DNA of 39,122 bases from the NCBI GenBank assembly GCA_030065155.1, contig JASJDI010000012.1, forward strand, positions 1 through 39,122. The letters run 5' to 3'. A model generated the notes under the pieces. It was not told where the DNA came from. It ran no database searches and was given only the letters and a program-made list of their open reading frames with translations. A program made the translations under genes and the position numbers. Below are positions 27,736-36,127 of this stretch, piece by piece. Source of the DNA: Xenococcaceae cyanobacterium MO_188.B29. Its GTDB lineage: Bacteria; Cyanobacteriota; Cyanobacteriia; Cyanobacteriales; Xenococcaceae. Every line of letters starts with the position of its first letter. Position 1 is the stretch's first letter.

Positions 27736-28782
27736 TCAACTTATATTGTTAGTTAACAATTCCTGATGAAGTAAGGCGCGATCGCTCATGGATTCTATTT
27801 GAGTACTATTGAGAGCATCCCCGTTAGCATAGTATTCTAACCAAACAGTACTAATTTCATTAGCATCTGTTGGTAATTGGCTTAATTCCCAGCCAGGAAG
27901 CGAAATCTCTGACATTAACTGACTCACTTTCGGATCGTAGCTTAGGGCAAAACAACGACATTGTTCGGCTGCTGCCATAATTAAACTATGAAAACGCATC
28001 CCAATAAGCATTTCTACGCCCTTAAATAGTCCTTTTAATTCTCTAGGATCTGACAAGGTAACAATTTGTTTTTGACCAGGTAATTCCGCTTCAATAGAGC
28101 GAGCGATCGCCATATCTTTAGAAGCTTGAAACGGTACAAGTAAAATACAACTATCTGTTGCTTGCTGAAATTGCACTAAAGCTTGGGTAAGATTTTGTAG
28201 CCTTTGGGGAGTTAATTGAGAGTGAGAACGTAAGTTGACTGCTACCCTGGGCGCGGGTATATCTCCTAATCCTGTTACTGGTTTAGATTCTAATGCCCAG
28301 ACAGGATCGGGAGCAATTAGAGGAGAAATATGCCAATCTGTTAATATTTTTGCCGATCGACTATCACGAACACTAATAGCAGTACAGTTAAGTAAAACCT
28401 GTTTGGTTAACCAGCGAGTAAAAGGCTTTTGTAAAGGACCTATTCCCTGCGCCCAAGCAATAGTTTTTAACCCCCGTTGCTGTGCTAATGCCATTAAACC
28501 AGCATAGTAAATGGGACTAGCAATACTAGTAACATCTTGCATTAAGCTTCCTCCTCCCCAGATAAACCAGTCTGAATGCTTTAGTGCCTGGAGAATCGGA
28601 AAAGCAGATTTGCGATCGCAACTGACAACACCGTAACGTTTTTTAGTTTCTTTGGGGTTTCCAGAAAGTACGATAGGTTGAACATGGGCTGGCAACATCT
28701 GCAATAAAGACATTAATAAAGCCTCATCACCACCATTACCTTTGCCATAGTAGCCACAAATTACTGCTCTAGTTTCACTCAT
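27736..28782 (-). CDS. csaB: Polysaccharide pyruvyl transferase CsaB
   Basis: A 348-residue enzyme of the CsaB family, which adds ketal-linked pyruvate to a cell-wall-associated polysaccharide using phosphoenolpyruvate. Landmarks are the N-terminal VICGYYGKGNGGDEALL, SDWFIWGGGSLMQD, the AQGIGPL block, ISVRDSRSAKIL, and GMRFHSLIMAAAE with the conserved His. In S-layer bacteria the pyruvylated polymer anchors SLH-domain proteins, and cyanobacteria carry SLH porins in the outer membrane; that target is inferred here. Length is normal. Confidence 0.92.
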   Translation of the reverse strand: MSETRAVICGYYGKGNGGDEALLMSLLQMLPAHVQPIVLSGNPKETKKRYGVVSCDRKSAFPILQALKHSDWFIWGGGSLMQDVTSIASPIYYAGLMALAQQRGLKTIAWAQGIGPLQKPFTRWLTKQVLLNCTAISVRDSRSAKILTDWHISPLIAPDPVWALESKPVTGLGDIPAPRVAVNLRSHSQLTPQRLQNLTQALVQFQQATDSCILLVPFQASKDMAIARSIEAELPGQKQIVTLSDPRELKGLFKGVEMLIGMRFHSLIMAAAEQCRCFALSYDPKVSQLMSEISLPGWELSQLPTDANEISTVWLEYYANGDALNSTQIESMSDRALLHQELLTNNIS

Positions 28783-28821
28783 TGAAAATCATTTTTAGAT
28801 ATGATACTTAACGGTTTTAGG

Positions 28822-28868
28822 GAAGTCAGAAGTCAGGAGTCAGAAGTCAGGAATCAGAAGTCAGGAGG
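28822..28868. repeat. Short AGTCAGGA tandem repeat
   Basis: Alternating GAAGTCAG and GGAGTCAG/GGAATCAG units occur about six times between csaB and mutS2. It is a simple repeat typical of cyanobacterial intergenic DNA with no clear role. Confidence 0.85.
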
Positions 28869-28934
28869 ATTTCCATTACAGCCGTTTTCAGTTGAATACA
28901 CTACGTTTTTAATTAGTTGGTTCGTAGCTAAAAG

Positions 28935-31349
28935 CTACTTTAAATAAGCAATAGTTACCCCTGCACCCCCTTCATTTTGCGGTGCTAATTCAAACTTATC
29001 TACTAAAGGATGTTGTTGTAAGAATTCATGAACTCCCTGGCGCAAACGTCCTGTCCCTTTACCGTGGATAATCCATAATACTCCTGATTCGATCGCTTTG
29101 GAAATAGCGTTTTCTAAATCCATTTCTGCATTAGCTACTCTACTACCCCGAATATCTAAGGTATTTTTAGATGTTCTCACTGTTACAGGAGGTTTAGATG
29201 GAGTAGTTTTTGTCTGTTTAGCAGGTGTAGATTTTTGTTTGCTGGGAGTTTCTACTTTTTGTCCAGACAAAGACTCAATCTCTGTTAAAGAGACAGTCAT
29301 TTTCATAATGCCAAAACGTACAGTTAAGGTTTCTTGTTCTTCTTGTATGCTTAATACTTCTCCTGTTTGCCCTAAACTACTAATTCTGATTTTTTCTCCT
29401 ACTTTTGGTTTATAGTTAGGTTTGGCTGGTTTAGCAGGTTGGGTTTTGGCTAATTCTTTCTGGCTAATTTGATTGAGCTTCTCAGTTGCTTTTTGGGCTT
29501 TTTGAGCAGTTTGTTCTCCCTGTTGTAATTGACGGATAACTTGAGCAACTTCGGCTTTAGCCCGATCGATCGCTTGTTGAATTGCTTTTTCTTGGGCTAG
29601 TTTTAGTTCTTTTTCTCTTTCTTGCAAAGAAGAGGCTTTGGCAGATACTTCACTATAAAAACGTTCGGTTTGTGCTAAAAGTTTACTAGCTTCTTGAGCT
29701 TTATTTTCCTGTTCTCTTCGTTGCGCTTCTAGGGCAGCAATGACCTGATTAACATCGTCAGCAGCACCTACTCCTACTTGTTGCTCTGCTGCTTCGACAA
29801 TATCTGAGTTTAACCCTAATCTCCGGGCAATGGCTAAAGCATTAGAACGCCCAGGAATTCCCCATAATAAACGATATGTTGGTTGAAGGGTAGCATCATT
29901 AAATTCTACGGAAGCATTTTCAAAACGTTCATCCTGGTATTTAAGAGCTTTTAATTCTCCGTAGTGAGTAGTGGCTACTGTTAATAAACTATGTTCTGCT
30001 AGATATTTTAACAGCGCGATCGCTAAAGCACTTCCTTCGGCTGGATCTGTTCCTGCACCTACTTCATCTAGTAAAACTAAAGAGTCGGTACTAGTAGCAT
30101 TCTCGTTTTCTAAGCTGGCAATAATTCGGCTAATACGGCGAATATGACCAGAAAAAGTCGATAAACTCTGCTGTAAGGATTGTTCATCCCCAATATCCGC
30201 TAATACTTGTTCAAACCACGGTAATTCTACTGGTTCTCTGGCAGGAATAAATAAACCTGCTTTTGCCATCAGTGCTGCTAAACCTAAGGTTTTAAGAGTA
30301 ACAGTTTTTCCTCCTGTATTAGGTCCTGTAATTGCGACTACTCGAATTTTAGGCTCGATTTTGACATCGATGGGAACAACTGCTGCACCTTCTTCGTGTT
30401 TTTGTTGCCAAACCAGTAAAGGATGACGCAAATTTCTGAGAGTAATTGTTTCTGGTTGTTGACTATCAATAAATCGAGGAGGATTAGCTTCTAACCATAA
30501 ACTATATCTTGCCCTAGCTGTAGCTAAATCTAAGATAGTAGCTACGGCTAATACTCTTTCTAAATCTTCTTGTACAGTTGATATTTTGTCAGTTAAAGCT
30601 CTTAAAACTGCTTCAATTTCTCTTTGTTCTTGTCTTTCACTAGTTTTAAGCTGATTACCTAGCTGTACAATCGACTTCGGTTCAATATATAGTGTTGAGC
30701 CTGTGCTCGATATATCATGAACAATTCCTAGTATAGAATCTTTTTGAGGTGCTTTAACAGGTAGAACAAAGCGATCGCCTCTTTGGGTAATTACAGCTTC
30801 TTGAATTGCCCCACCTTGTTTTTGCAATATATTTTGCAGAATTTTATAGATTTTATCTCTTAATCTTTTAATCTGGCTCCGAATTTCACTTAATTTAGGA
30901 CTAGCGCGATCGGTTATATCTCCGCGATCGTCTATACAATGATGAATTTCTTGTTCTATTTCTGGATAAGTCCGCAAATCAACGATTAATTCGTTTAAAG
31001 TCGGCAGTTCCTCAGCTTTAGCATCAATTAGTCTTCGTAAACGGCGCACACCTGCTAATGTTGTTGCTAGATCGAGGAATTCTTTAGCTGATACTAATCT
31101 ACCTATTTTTGCTCTTTCTAGAGAATCACCAATATCTTTAACGCCCTTAAATGACCAACCTGAATCTAGTTGTTGCTCTAGATTATAAATCTCTTTAGTT
31201 TGTGCCAATAACTTTAAGCTTTCTTCTTTTGTTGTTGGTAAAACCAACTGACGTGCAGCCATAGCACCTAACTTAGTCTCTGCAAAAGTAGCTAGGTGCT
31301 GACATAAACGTTCCCATTCCAGTAATTCTAAGGTTTCTTTAGTAATCAA
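28935..31349 (-). CDS. mutS2: Endonuclease MutS2
   Basis: An 804-residue MutS-family ATPase without the mismatch-reading N-terminal domain. Order: core helices (to about 300), ATPase with Walker A GPNTGGKT (342-349) and Walker B LVLLDEVGAGTDP, a long coiled coil (about 520-640), a KOW-like segment (GEKIRISSLGQTGEVLSI), and a C-terminal Smr nuclease domain (DIRGSRVANAE ... WIIHGKGTGRLRQGVHEFL). MutS2 proteins suppress recombination and act on stalled ribosomes in other bacteria. The start is a TTG at 31349: a stop lies two codons upstream and homologues start at this point (ITKETLELLEW). It is divergent from DUF2811 across an 882-bp gap. Confidence 0.95.
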   Translation of the reverse strand: MITKETLELLEWERLCQHLATFAETKLGAMAARQLVLPTTKEESLKLLAQTKEIYNLEQQLDSGWSFKGVKDIGDSLERAKIGRLVSAKEFLDLATTLAGVRRLRRLIDAKAEELPTLNELIVDLRTYPEIEQEIHHCIDDRGDITDRASPKLSEIRSQIKRLRDKIYKILQNILQKQGGAIQEAVITQRGDRFVLPVKAPQKDSILGIVHDISSTGSTLYIEPKSIVQLGNQLKTSERQEQREIEAVLRALTDKISTVQEDLERVLAVATILDLATARARYSLWLEANPPRFIDSQQPETITLRNLRHPLLVWQQKHEEGAAVVPIDVKIEPKIRVVAITGPNTGGKTVTLKTLGLAALMAKAGLFIPAREPVELPWFEQVLADIGDEQSLQQSLSTFSGHIRRISRIIASLENENATSTDSLVLLDEVGAGTDPAEGSALAIALLKYLAEHSLLTVATTHYGELKALKYQDERFENASVEFNDATLQPTYRLLWGIPGRSNALAIARRLGLNSDIVEAAEQQVGVGAADDVNQVIAALEAQRREQENKAQEASKLLAQTERFYSEVSAKASSLQEREKELKLAQEKAIQQAIDRAKAEVAQVIRQLQQGEQTAQKAQKATEKLNQISQKELAKTQPAKPAKPNYKPKVGEKIRISSLGQTGEVLSIQEEQETLTVRFGIMKMTVSLTEIESLSGQKVETPSKQKSTPAKQTKTTPSKPPVTVRTSKNTLDIRGSRVANAEMDLENAISKAIESGVLWIIHGKGTGRLRQGVHEFLQQHPLVDKFELAPQNEGGAGVTIAYLK

Positions 31350-31870
31350 GGCTTATATATTTTGATCTAGTTGCTTATTTTAATTGTGTCACTATCTTTT
31401 ATTATTAAGCGATCGCCTTCGGTGGCAGCGAAGCCGATCGCGCATCATCAGAGTACTTCAATTTCTGATTCTAACGTTTTAGCAGGAGAGAGGGGATAAC
31501 AACACAATTTAATTCTCACAACTCAAACAAGATTACTATAAGTGAGCGATCGAAATTATTGAGTAAATTTATTTAAGTAAAATTATCTAGCAAAATCGAC
31601 TCGCAACTAAATATTGAACTAATAACTCAGTTAACCTGGTTCAGTCCATTCAATTGAAATAGCAAAATTTTTTCCAGACTTCGATCGACATTCAGGTAAA
31701 TCATCATATGTAGATATATGTAAAATTACTTACCTCGATAGCTCAAAGAATTGTAATCTTACAAAATTAAGGTTTGATTTCAACTTTGAGGCAACCATAA
31801 AAATTGAATCAACTGCAAAAATTATTAATTCTTATTTTTCAGCCCTCATTTATCTGTCAGATTCCCCACT

Positions 31871-31998
31871 ATTTCCACAACCATTTTTGACTATTTCCAC
31901 ATTTTACCCAGACTTTTCCACAGGTAATTACGCAATAATCAATACTTGAATCTCTCTTAGGGGATTTTATTCTTTGAATCATTTTTTGGCAATCCACA
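31871..31998 (+). other. Cluster of DnaA-box-like 9-mers
   Basis: TTTTCCACA (31914-31922) fits the DnaA box TTWTNCACA exactly. ATTTCCACA at 31871-31879 and 31893-31901 each fit 8 of 9, and CAATCCACA at 31990-31998 fits 7 of 9. All point the same way, with the first three in 52 bp, in very AT-rich DNA. This could be an origin-like or DnaA-regulated site. dnaA and dnaN are not in the window. Confidence 0.4.
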
Positions 31999-32124
31999 CT
32001 GAGTTTTTATGAAAAAAAGTAACAAAAAATCGTTCTAAACCCTTATTCTTTCGTTGGCTTTTGAGTCACTAGAAAATTTTATTAACAGTTTTTAGCATTG
32101 ACAAACATACCCCCTCTCAGCAGA

Positions 32125-32153
32125 AAATAGTCCCGCGACTATTTATAAATAGT
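32125..32153. promoter_or_regulatory. Overlapping inverted repeats before DUF2811-pth
   Basis: AAATAGTC-CCGC-GACTATTT (32125-32144) overlaps a perfect 16-bp palindrome ACTATTTATAAATAGT (32138-32153). The middle arm can therefore pair with either neighbour. It lies about 80 bp before the DUF2811 start, where an operator or a switching leader structure would be placed. Confidence 0.5.
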
Positions 32154-32231
32154 AATTAACTCAACTAGTCGAATTGGCATCTCGGTTTTATAAAGCTCAC
32201 CTAATATTCTGCTTGGAGTAAAAAGAAAACT

Positions 32232-32453
32232 ATGACTACCCCAGTTAGCATTTTGGCGGAAATCCCCGAAGAACTGCATCAATCTCTCAAAAACTACTTA
32301 GAGACTCATCCTAATTGGGATCAAGACCGTGTTTTTGCAGCAGCTTTGTCTTTATTTTTGTTACAAAATAGTAATGAGCATTCTCAATCTGCTTCTCAAA
32401 ACTATCGTGCTTGTGCCAAAGTTTATTTAGAAACCTTATTTCAACAATCCTAA
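32232..32453 (+). CDS. DUF2811 protein
   Basis: A 73-residue protein starting MTTPVSILAEIPEELHQSL and continuing YLETHPNWDQDRVFAAALSLFLLQN, which matches the small cyanobacterial DUF2811 family. It is mostly helical, with a ribbon-helix-helix-like beginning, and the function is unknown. TTGGAGTAAAAAG gives a good ribosome site. pth follows after 17 bp and is probably on the same transcript. Confidence 0.85.
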   Translation: MTTPVSILAEIPEELHQSLKNYLETHPNWDQDRVFAAALSLFLLQNSNEHSQSASQNYRACAKVYLETLFQQS

Positions 32454-32470
32454 TTCCTATCTGACGGCGA

Positions 32471-33085
32471 ATGATCCAAGAAAGTATAACTAAGCTGCTA
32501 ATCCCTGAACTGATAGTCGGTTTGGGGAATCCTGAGCCAAAGTATGACAGAACCAGACATAATATTGGTTTTGAACTAGTAGATGCTTTAGCTAAATCTT
32601 GGCAAATAGATTGGCAGAAAAATAGTCGCTTTCAAGGGTTATTTGCTGAAGGAAGAACAATTCAAGGAAATAAAATTCGTTTACTCAAACCCTTAACTTA
32701 TATGAATCGTTCTGGACAATCAGTTCGTGCAGTTACTGATTGGTATAAGTTAACTACCTCATCCGTATTAGTTATCTATGATGATATGGATTTACCTTTA
32801 GGTAAGATACGTTTGCGTATGTCTGGTTCTGCTGGTGGACATAATGGCATGAAATCTATTATTGCCCACTTAGGTAAGCAAGATTTTCCTCGTCTCCGTA
32901 TTGGTATTGGCAAATCAACAGGGAAACAAGAGACTATTGGTCATGTCTTAGGTAAGTTTTCACCTACAGAAGCCAAAGTTGTCCAAGAAGTATTGGGATT
33001 AGCTGAGGATGCTATCAATTTTAGTCTGAAGAAAGGAGTAGAAAAAGCTATGAGTCTTTACAATGGACGTAGTGTTGAAGGGTAA
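32471..33085 (+). CDS. pth: Peptidyl-tRNA hydrolase
   Basis: Recycles peptidyl-tRNA dropped from ribosomes. The bacterial Pth landmarks are present: LIVGLGNPEPKYDRTRHNIGF with catalytic His, LLKPLTYMNRSGQSV, VIYDDMDLPLGKIRLR with the catalytic-dyad Asp, and GSAGGHNGMKSI. At 204 residues the length is normal, with a short N-terminal extension before the fold; a later start is not seen. It forms a likely two-gene operon with DUF2811. Confidence 0.96.
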   Translation: MIQESITKLLIPELIVGLGNPEPKYDRTRHNIGFELVDALAKSWQIDWQKNSRFQGLFAEGRTIQGNKIRLLKPLTYMNRSGQSVRAVTDWYKLTTSSVLVIYDDMDLPLGKIRLRMSGSAGGHNGMKSIIAHLGKQDFPRLRIGIGKSTGKQETIGHVLGKFSPTEAKVVQEVLGLAEDAINFSLKKGVEKAMSLYNGRSVEG

Positions 33086-33097
33086 AAGCTAATACTT

Positions 33098-33154
33098 TTA
33101 CGGAGATTTAATTGGTAACTGACTTACTAAAATAGCTCCAATAATTAATCCCAT
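33098..33154 (-). CDS. Possible 18-residue hydrophobic peptide
   Basis: On the minus strand AAGGAG (complement of 33163-33168) stands 8 bp before an ATG at 33154, and it begins just after the TGA of the SGNH hydrolase gene. The frame reads MGLIIGAILVSQLPIKSP and stops at 33098. The ribosome site and coupling are textbook, but the length gives little evidence of coding. It may be a tiny membrane peptide, or the remaining start of a lost membrane-protein gene. Confidence 0.3.
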   Translation of the reverse strand: MGLIIGAILVSQLPIKSP

Positions 33155-33169
33155 ACCTAATACTCCTTT

Positions 33170-34594
33170 TCATTGCGTTGGTAATTTTTGAGGAATAGGT
33201 TTAGGTTTTGGTGGTGGATTCTTAGGTACTTGATGCATTTTCGACAAACTAGAAACAGAAAAGTACAATTGTTCCGCAGCTACCTTATTAGCTTCATCGG
33301 TGAGATGAAACGCATCAATAAAACTAGGAGTAGGATATTTATCAGTAAGATTGTATAGGCTAATTGCCTTAACATTATGAGGGAATATTTTGCTTAGTTG
33401 TTCATTGGCAGCTATTAATTGGGGATAACTAGCTCTTACTGTTTGAATATAGTCTCTACCCAATTGTGTAGCGATCGCGCCTTCTTCTTCTGATAACTTA
33501 CTAGCATTACGACCAGTAAATTCTGGTTGGTTAGCAAGAATTAGAGGTATGCGCGCCCCAGCTGACAAACTAACTATCTGTTTATGATGTTGAAGATAAC
33601 GCTCTACACGACGTTCTAATTCTGCTTCATCTGCTGGTAAATATTGAGCAAGATTATCTAATTGTTCTGTAAATAAGAAAGTATCTCGATCCTCTTCAGA
33701 CTTAGGTACAAGTAAGTTGTCTTGAAATATTCTGACTACATGACTGTAGTTTCGCAAAGGTTGAATTAATTGATTTATATATCCTCGAAATCCTTGAGGT
33801 TTCTTATTAAGCAACTGTTCTAATTGAGGAATTTCTGTAGCTTTTTCCCCACTATCTAGCATCAAATCAGTATAACCATTAAGAATAATAATTAAATCAG
33901 GTTTATAAGGTAAAACTGAAAGGGCTACTTGTGCTAATTCATTCCCAGAAGCATAACCTGGAACGCCAGCATTAATAACACGATATGTTCCTGATTTTAA
34001 TTTAGGGTGTTTAGCCCAAGCCTTTTTGACATTTTCCTCATCATAAGGTAGCACATCAGGACGATATAGCTGGGGAGAGCTTTTTTGTTGTGCTAAACGT
34101 TGGGCTAATCTTGCTTCTAATAATTCACTAATAGTAGTTTCGTTACTACTACTGCCATAGCCAAAAGCTGTCGAATTTCCTAACAGAAAAATTCTGATTT
34201 CACCAGCAGGTTTAGCTAAAGGTAGAGGTTCACTGTCACGAAAACCTTGTGGGTTAATTTGCCAATAATCATTTTTCTGCCCACCCACTAGTTGATAACC
34301 TACAGATAAGCTATGCTGAGCAAGGAGGCTTTCTCTTTGGTCTAAATTTTTGTAGGGCTGTTGATTTTCATTAACAAAATCAAGTTGATAAGCCGAAATG
34401 AGTTCAGGCTCAGCCAAAGTTTGGCTAAATTCTTCTTTTGACCCAGAAATATCAATAAAAATGCGAGTTAAAAGTTCTATGACAAGTAAAAATAGAGAAA
34501 TAGATACAATTAGCCACAACGAGGAAAATTGACGGTAGCGTTTGGGTCTACGTTTGGCAAAAATAAAACGTTCGCGAGAGCGAGATTTATACAT
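33170..34594 (-). CDS. SGNH/GDSL-family hydrolase, membrane-anchored
   Basis: A 474-residue protein: basic cytoplasmic start, one membrane helix near residues 25-45 (LWLIVSISLFLLVIELLTRI), then an extracytoplasmic SGNH hydrolase domain. Block I reads FLLGNSTAFG (nucleophile Ser141, with GNS in place of GDS), block II NAGVPGYASGNE, block III ILNGYTDLM (Asn239), and block V DAFH (Asp427, His430). The tail is proline-rich. Such proteins often hydrolyse or transfer acyl groups on polysaccharides, which fits nearby glycosyltransferase and phosphatase genes; the substrate is unknown. It is divergent from the phosphatase gene. Confidence 0.82.
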   Translation of the reverse strand: MYKSRSRERFIFAKRRPKRYRQFSSLWLIVSISLFLLVIELLTRIFIDISGSKEEFSQTLAEPELISAYQLDFVNENQQPYKNLDQRESLLAQHSLSVGYQLVGGQKNDYWQINPQGFRDSEPLPLAKPAGEIRIFLLGNSTAFGYGSSSNETTISELLEARLAQRLAQQKSSPQLYRPDVLPYDEENVKKAWAKHPKLKSGTYRVINAGVPGYASGNELAQVALSVLPYKPDLIIILNGYTDLMLDSGEKATEIPQLEQLLNKKPQGFRGYINQLIQPLRNYSHVVRIFQDNLLVPKSEEDRDTFLFTEQLDNLAQYLPADEAELERRVERYLQHHKQIVSLSAGARIPLILANQPEFTGRNASKLSEEEGAIATQLGRDYIQTVRASYPQLIAANEQLSKIFPHNVKAISLYNLTDKYPTPSFIDAFHLTDEANKVAAEQLYFSVSSLSKMHQVPKNPPPKPKPIPQKLPTQ

Positions 34595-34747
34595 AGATTG
34601 TTTTAGCTTAAATACTATAAATATTAGTAAATATTAGTTGATAAATACTAAGCAAAAAAGACTTGACGATTCTCGACGGTATGATACATTGACTCTGACT
34701 ACTTAAAATTGAGTTTAACGGAAAAATTTAAGAATTTTTAATTTTTT

Positions 34748-35239
34748 ATGGCTTACAAATTATTATTCGTTTGTCTAGGTAACATTTGCCGTTCTCCATC
34801 AGCCGAGAATATCATGAATTACTTAATTAAAGAAGCTAATTTAAAAGACAAAATCATCTGTGATTCAGCAGGAACTTCTGGTTATCATATTGGCGCAGCC
34901 CCAGACCGTCGTATGAGTGCAGCAGCAGCTAAACGAGGGATAAAACTTCAGGGGAAATCTCGCAAGTTACAACCATCAGACCTAGTTAATTTCGATCTTA
35001 TTCTAGCTATGGATCGCGAAAATTACCGCGATATCCTTTATCTCGATCGAGAAGGGAAATATGACAAGAAAGTTGTTTTAATGTGCAATTTTGCCAAAAA
35101 TTACCCTGAAAAAGAAGTACCTGACCCTTATTATGGTGGTCAAGAAGGGTTTGATAAAGTTATCGATCTATTACTAGATAGTTGTGAGGGTTTACTAGAG
35201 CATATAACTAGTTCTGAAGCGTATCAGTCACAAAAATAG
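34748..35239 (+). CDS. Low-molecular-weight protein-tyrosine phosphatase
   Basis: A 163-residue cytoplasmic phosphatase. The CX5R loop is CLGNICRSPSAE (Cys9, Arg15), followed by the usual SAGTSGYHIG region, and the general-acid Asp lies in VPDPYYGG. Members either control polysaccharide export by dephosphorylating tyrosine kinases (Wzb/Etp) or act on arsenate or other phosphoproteins. Neighbouring surface-polysaccharide-type genes favour the first role, by inference. There is no strong ribosome site before the ATG. Confidence 0.92.
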   Translation: MAYKLLFVCLGNICRSPSAENIMNYLIKEANLKDKIICDSAGTSGYHIGAAPDRRMSAAAAKRGIKLQGKSRKLQPSDLVNFDLILAMDRENYRDILYLDREGKYDKKVVLMCNFAKNYPEKEVPDPYYGGQEGFDKVIDLLLDSCEGLLEHITSSEAYQSQK

Positions 35240-35266
35240 CGATTGTCTTGAATATTAAATTATTAG

Positions 35267-35311
35267 AGCGATCGCCGAAAAAATACCAATACTAAGTTTT
35301 GACTCCATTTT
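35267..35311 (+). pseudogene. Ghost of a vapC 3' end (direct repeat of 36001-36045)
   Basis: These 45 bases equal 36001-36045, inside the intact vapC gene, except for one base (T for G at 35299). They lie before vapB with no open vapC frame upstream. The two copies form direct repeats 734 bp apart that enclose the vapB gene and most of vapC, so recombination between them could delete the module. Confidence 0.85.
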
Positions 35312-35339
35312 TACTAATTAGTAATCATTAGACTCAAGT

Positions 35340-35390
35340 ATGAACGGAACAGTCAATACAATACACAATTACACAGTTAGAAAGATATAA
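35340..35390 (+). pseudogene. Ghost of a hicB 5' end
   Basis: ATG AAC GGA ACA GTC and on encode MNGTVNTIHNYTV followed by RKI and a stop. The intact hicB at 38306 starts MNQTVNTVHNYTV, and about 25 bases upstream of both ATGs are also alike (ATTAG-CTCAAGTATGAAC). This is a decayed copy of the hicB start and leader, joined just after the vapC ghost. Confidence 0.75.
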
Positions 35391-35456
35391 TCAAAATCCT
35401 GATTCTGGTAGTGTCTATAATTGAGATAACTATAATAAACAAGCCAATTGGTACGA

Positions 35457-35693
35457 ATGAACTCTCAAACAGTAGCAATTAGTGAAGCAGTATTAGCAAA
35501 ATTAAAAAATTTGCCGTTAGAACAACAGCAGCAGATTTTAGATTTTGTCGAATTTATCGCTGCCAAATATCTTGAAAGTCAACTGACTCAAAGAGAATCG
35601 TCTCAAAAGCGTGTTGCTGGATTGCAAAAAGGTAAAATTTGGATTAGTGAAGACTTTAATGAGCCTTTAGAGTTTAAAAAAATAGAGGAATGA
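35457..35693 (+). CDS. Antitoxin of a VapBC-type pair (DUF2281-like)
   Basis: About 78 residues: MNSQTVAISEAVLAKLKNLP, EQQQQILDFVEFIAAKYLE, then a basic and disordered tail ending LEFKKIEE. The pattern LxxLPxxxxxxxLDFVEFL is that of small DUF2281/VapB-like antitoxins. The C-terminal region is expected to wrap the toxin. A TTG at 35448 could extend the frame by three codons, but the ATG at 35457 is more likely. TATAAT occurs at 35416-35421 and 35431-35436 upstream. The stop overlaps the toxin start by 4 bp, the usual toxin-antitoxin arrangement. Confidence 0.82.
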   Translation: MNSQTVAISEAVLAKLKNLPLEQQQQILDFVEFIAAKYLESQLTQRESSQKRVAGLQKGKIWISEDFNEPLEFKKIEE

Positions 35694-36076
35694 AATTACT
35701 CTTAGATACTCATGTCTTGATCTGGTTTGCCCAAGGTTCAGATAAATTGTCTCAGACAGCAGAAGAACTTATATATGATCGCCAAAATGAATTATGGTTA
35801 AGTATAGCTAGTATCTGGGAAATGCAGATTAAAATTCAACTTGGTAAGTTAAAACTCGATCTAGCACTTCCCGATTTAATAGATAGTCAAAGAAAAGTTA
35901 ATAATCTCAAAATTCTTTCAATTGAACTTTCTCACATTTGGGCATTAGATGGATTACCAAATCACCACAAAGATCCATTTGATCGTATTTTGATAGCTCA
36001 AGCGATCGCCGAAAAAATACCAATACTAAGTGTTGACTCCATTTTCGATAATTATCCTATCCAAAGATTATGGTAA
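35690..36076 (+). CDS. VapC-type PIN-domain ribonuclease toxin
   Basis: A 128-residue PIN-domain protein with all acidic metal-site residues: Asp6 in LLLDTHVLIW, Glu44 in SIASIWEMQIK, Asp95 and Asp98 in HHKDPFDRILIAQA, and Asp116 in LSVDSIFDNY. VapC toxins cut tRNA or rRNA when the antitoxin is lost. This subgroup (PIN with DTHVLIWF and HKDPFDR) pairs with DUF2281-like antitoxins, as here. Its ATG overlaps the antitoxin stop (ATGA). Its last 75 bases exist in degraded form at two other places nearby. Confidence 0.9.
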   Translation: MKLLLDTHVLIWFAQGSDKLSQTAEELIYDRQNELWLSIASIWEMQIKIQLGKLKLDLALPDLIDSQRKVNNLKILSIELSHIWALDGLPNHHKDPFDRILIAQAIAEKIPILSVDSIFDNYPIQRLW

Positions 36077-36127
36077 ATCTATTAAATGCAAGCTTTAATT
36101 AAACTTAAAATTCGCTCTTTAGTGTAG

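Larger units (their letters stand above)
31350..32231. other. Long divergent intergenic region
   Basis: The largest gene-free stretch in the window, AT-rich, between mutS2 and the DUF2811 gene. It contains a HIP1-based imperfect palindrome at about 31410-31442, the DnaA-box cluster at 31871-31922 and the inverted repeats at 32125-32153. TTGACA at 32098-32103 may be a -35 element, though no good -10 is at 17 bp. No open frame with a ribosome site was seen. Confidence 0.6.
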
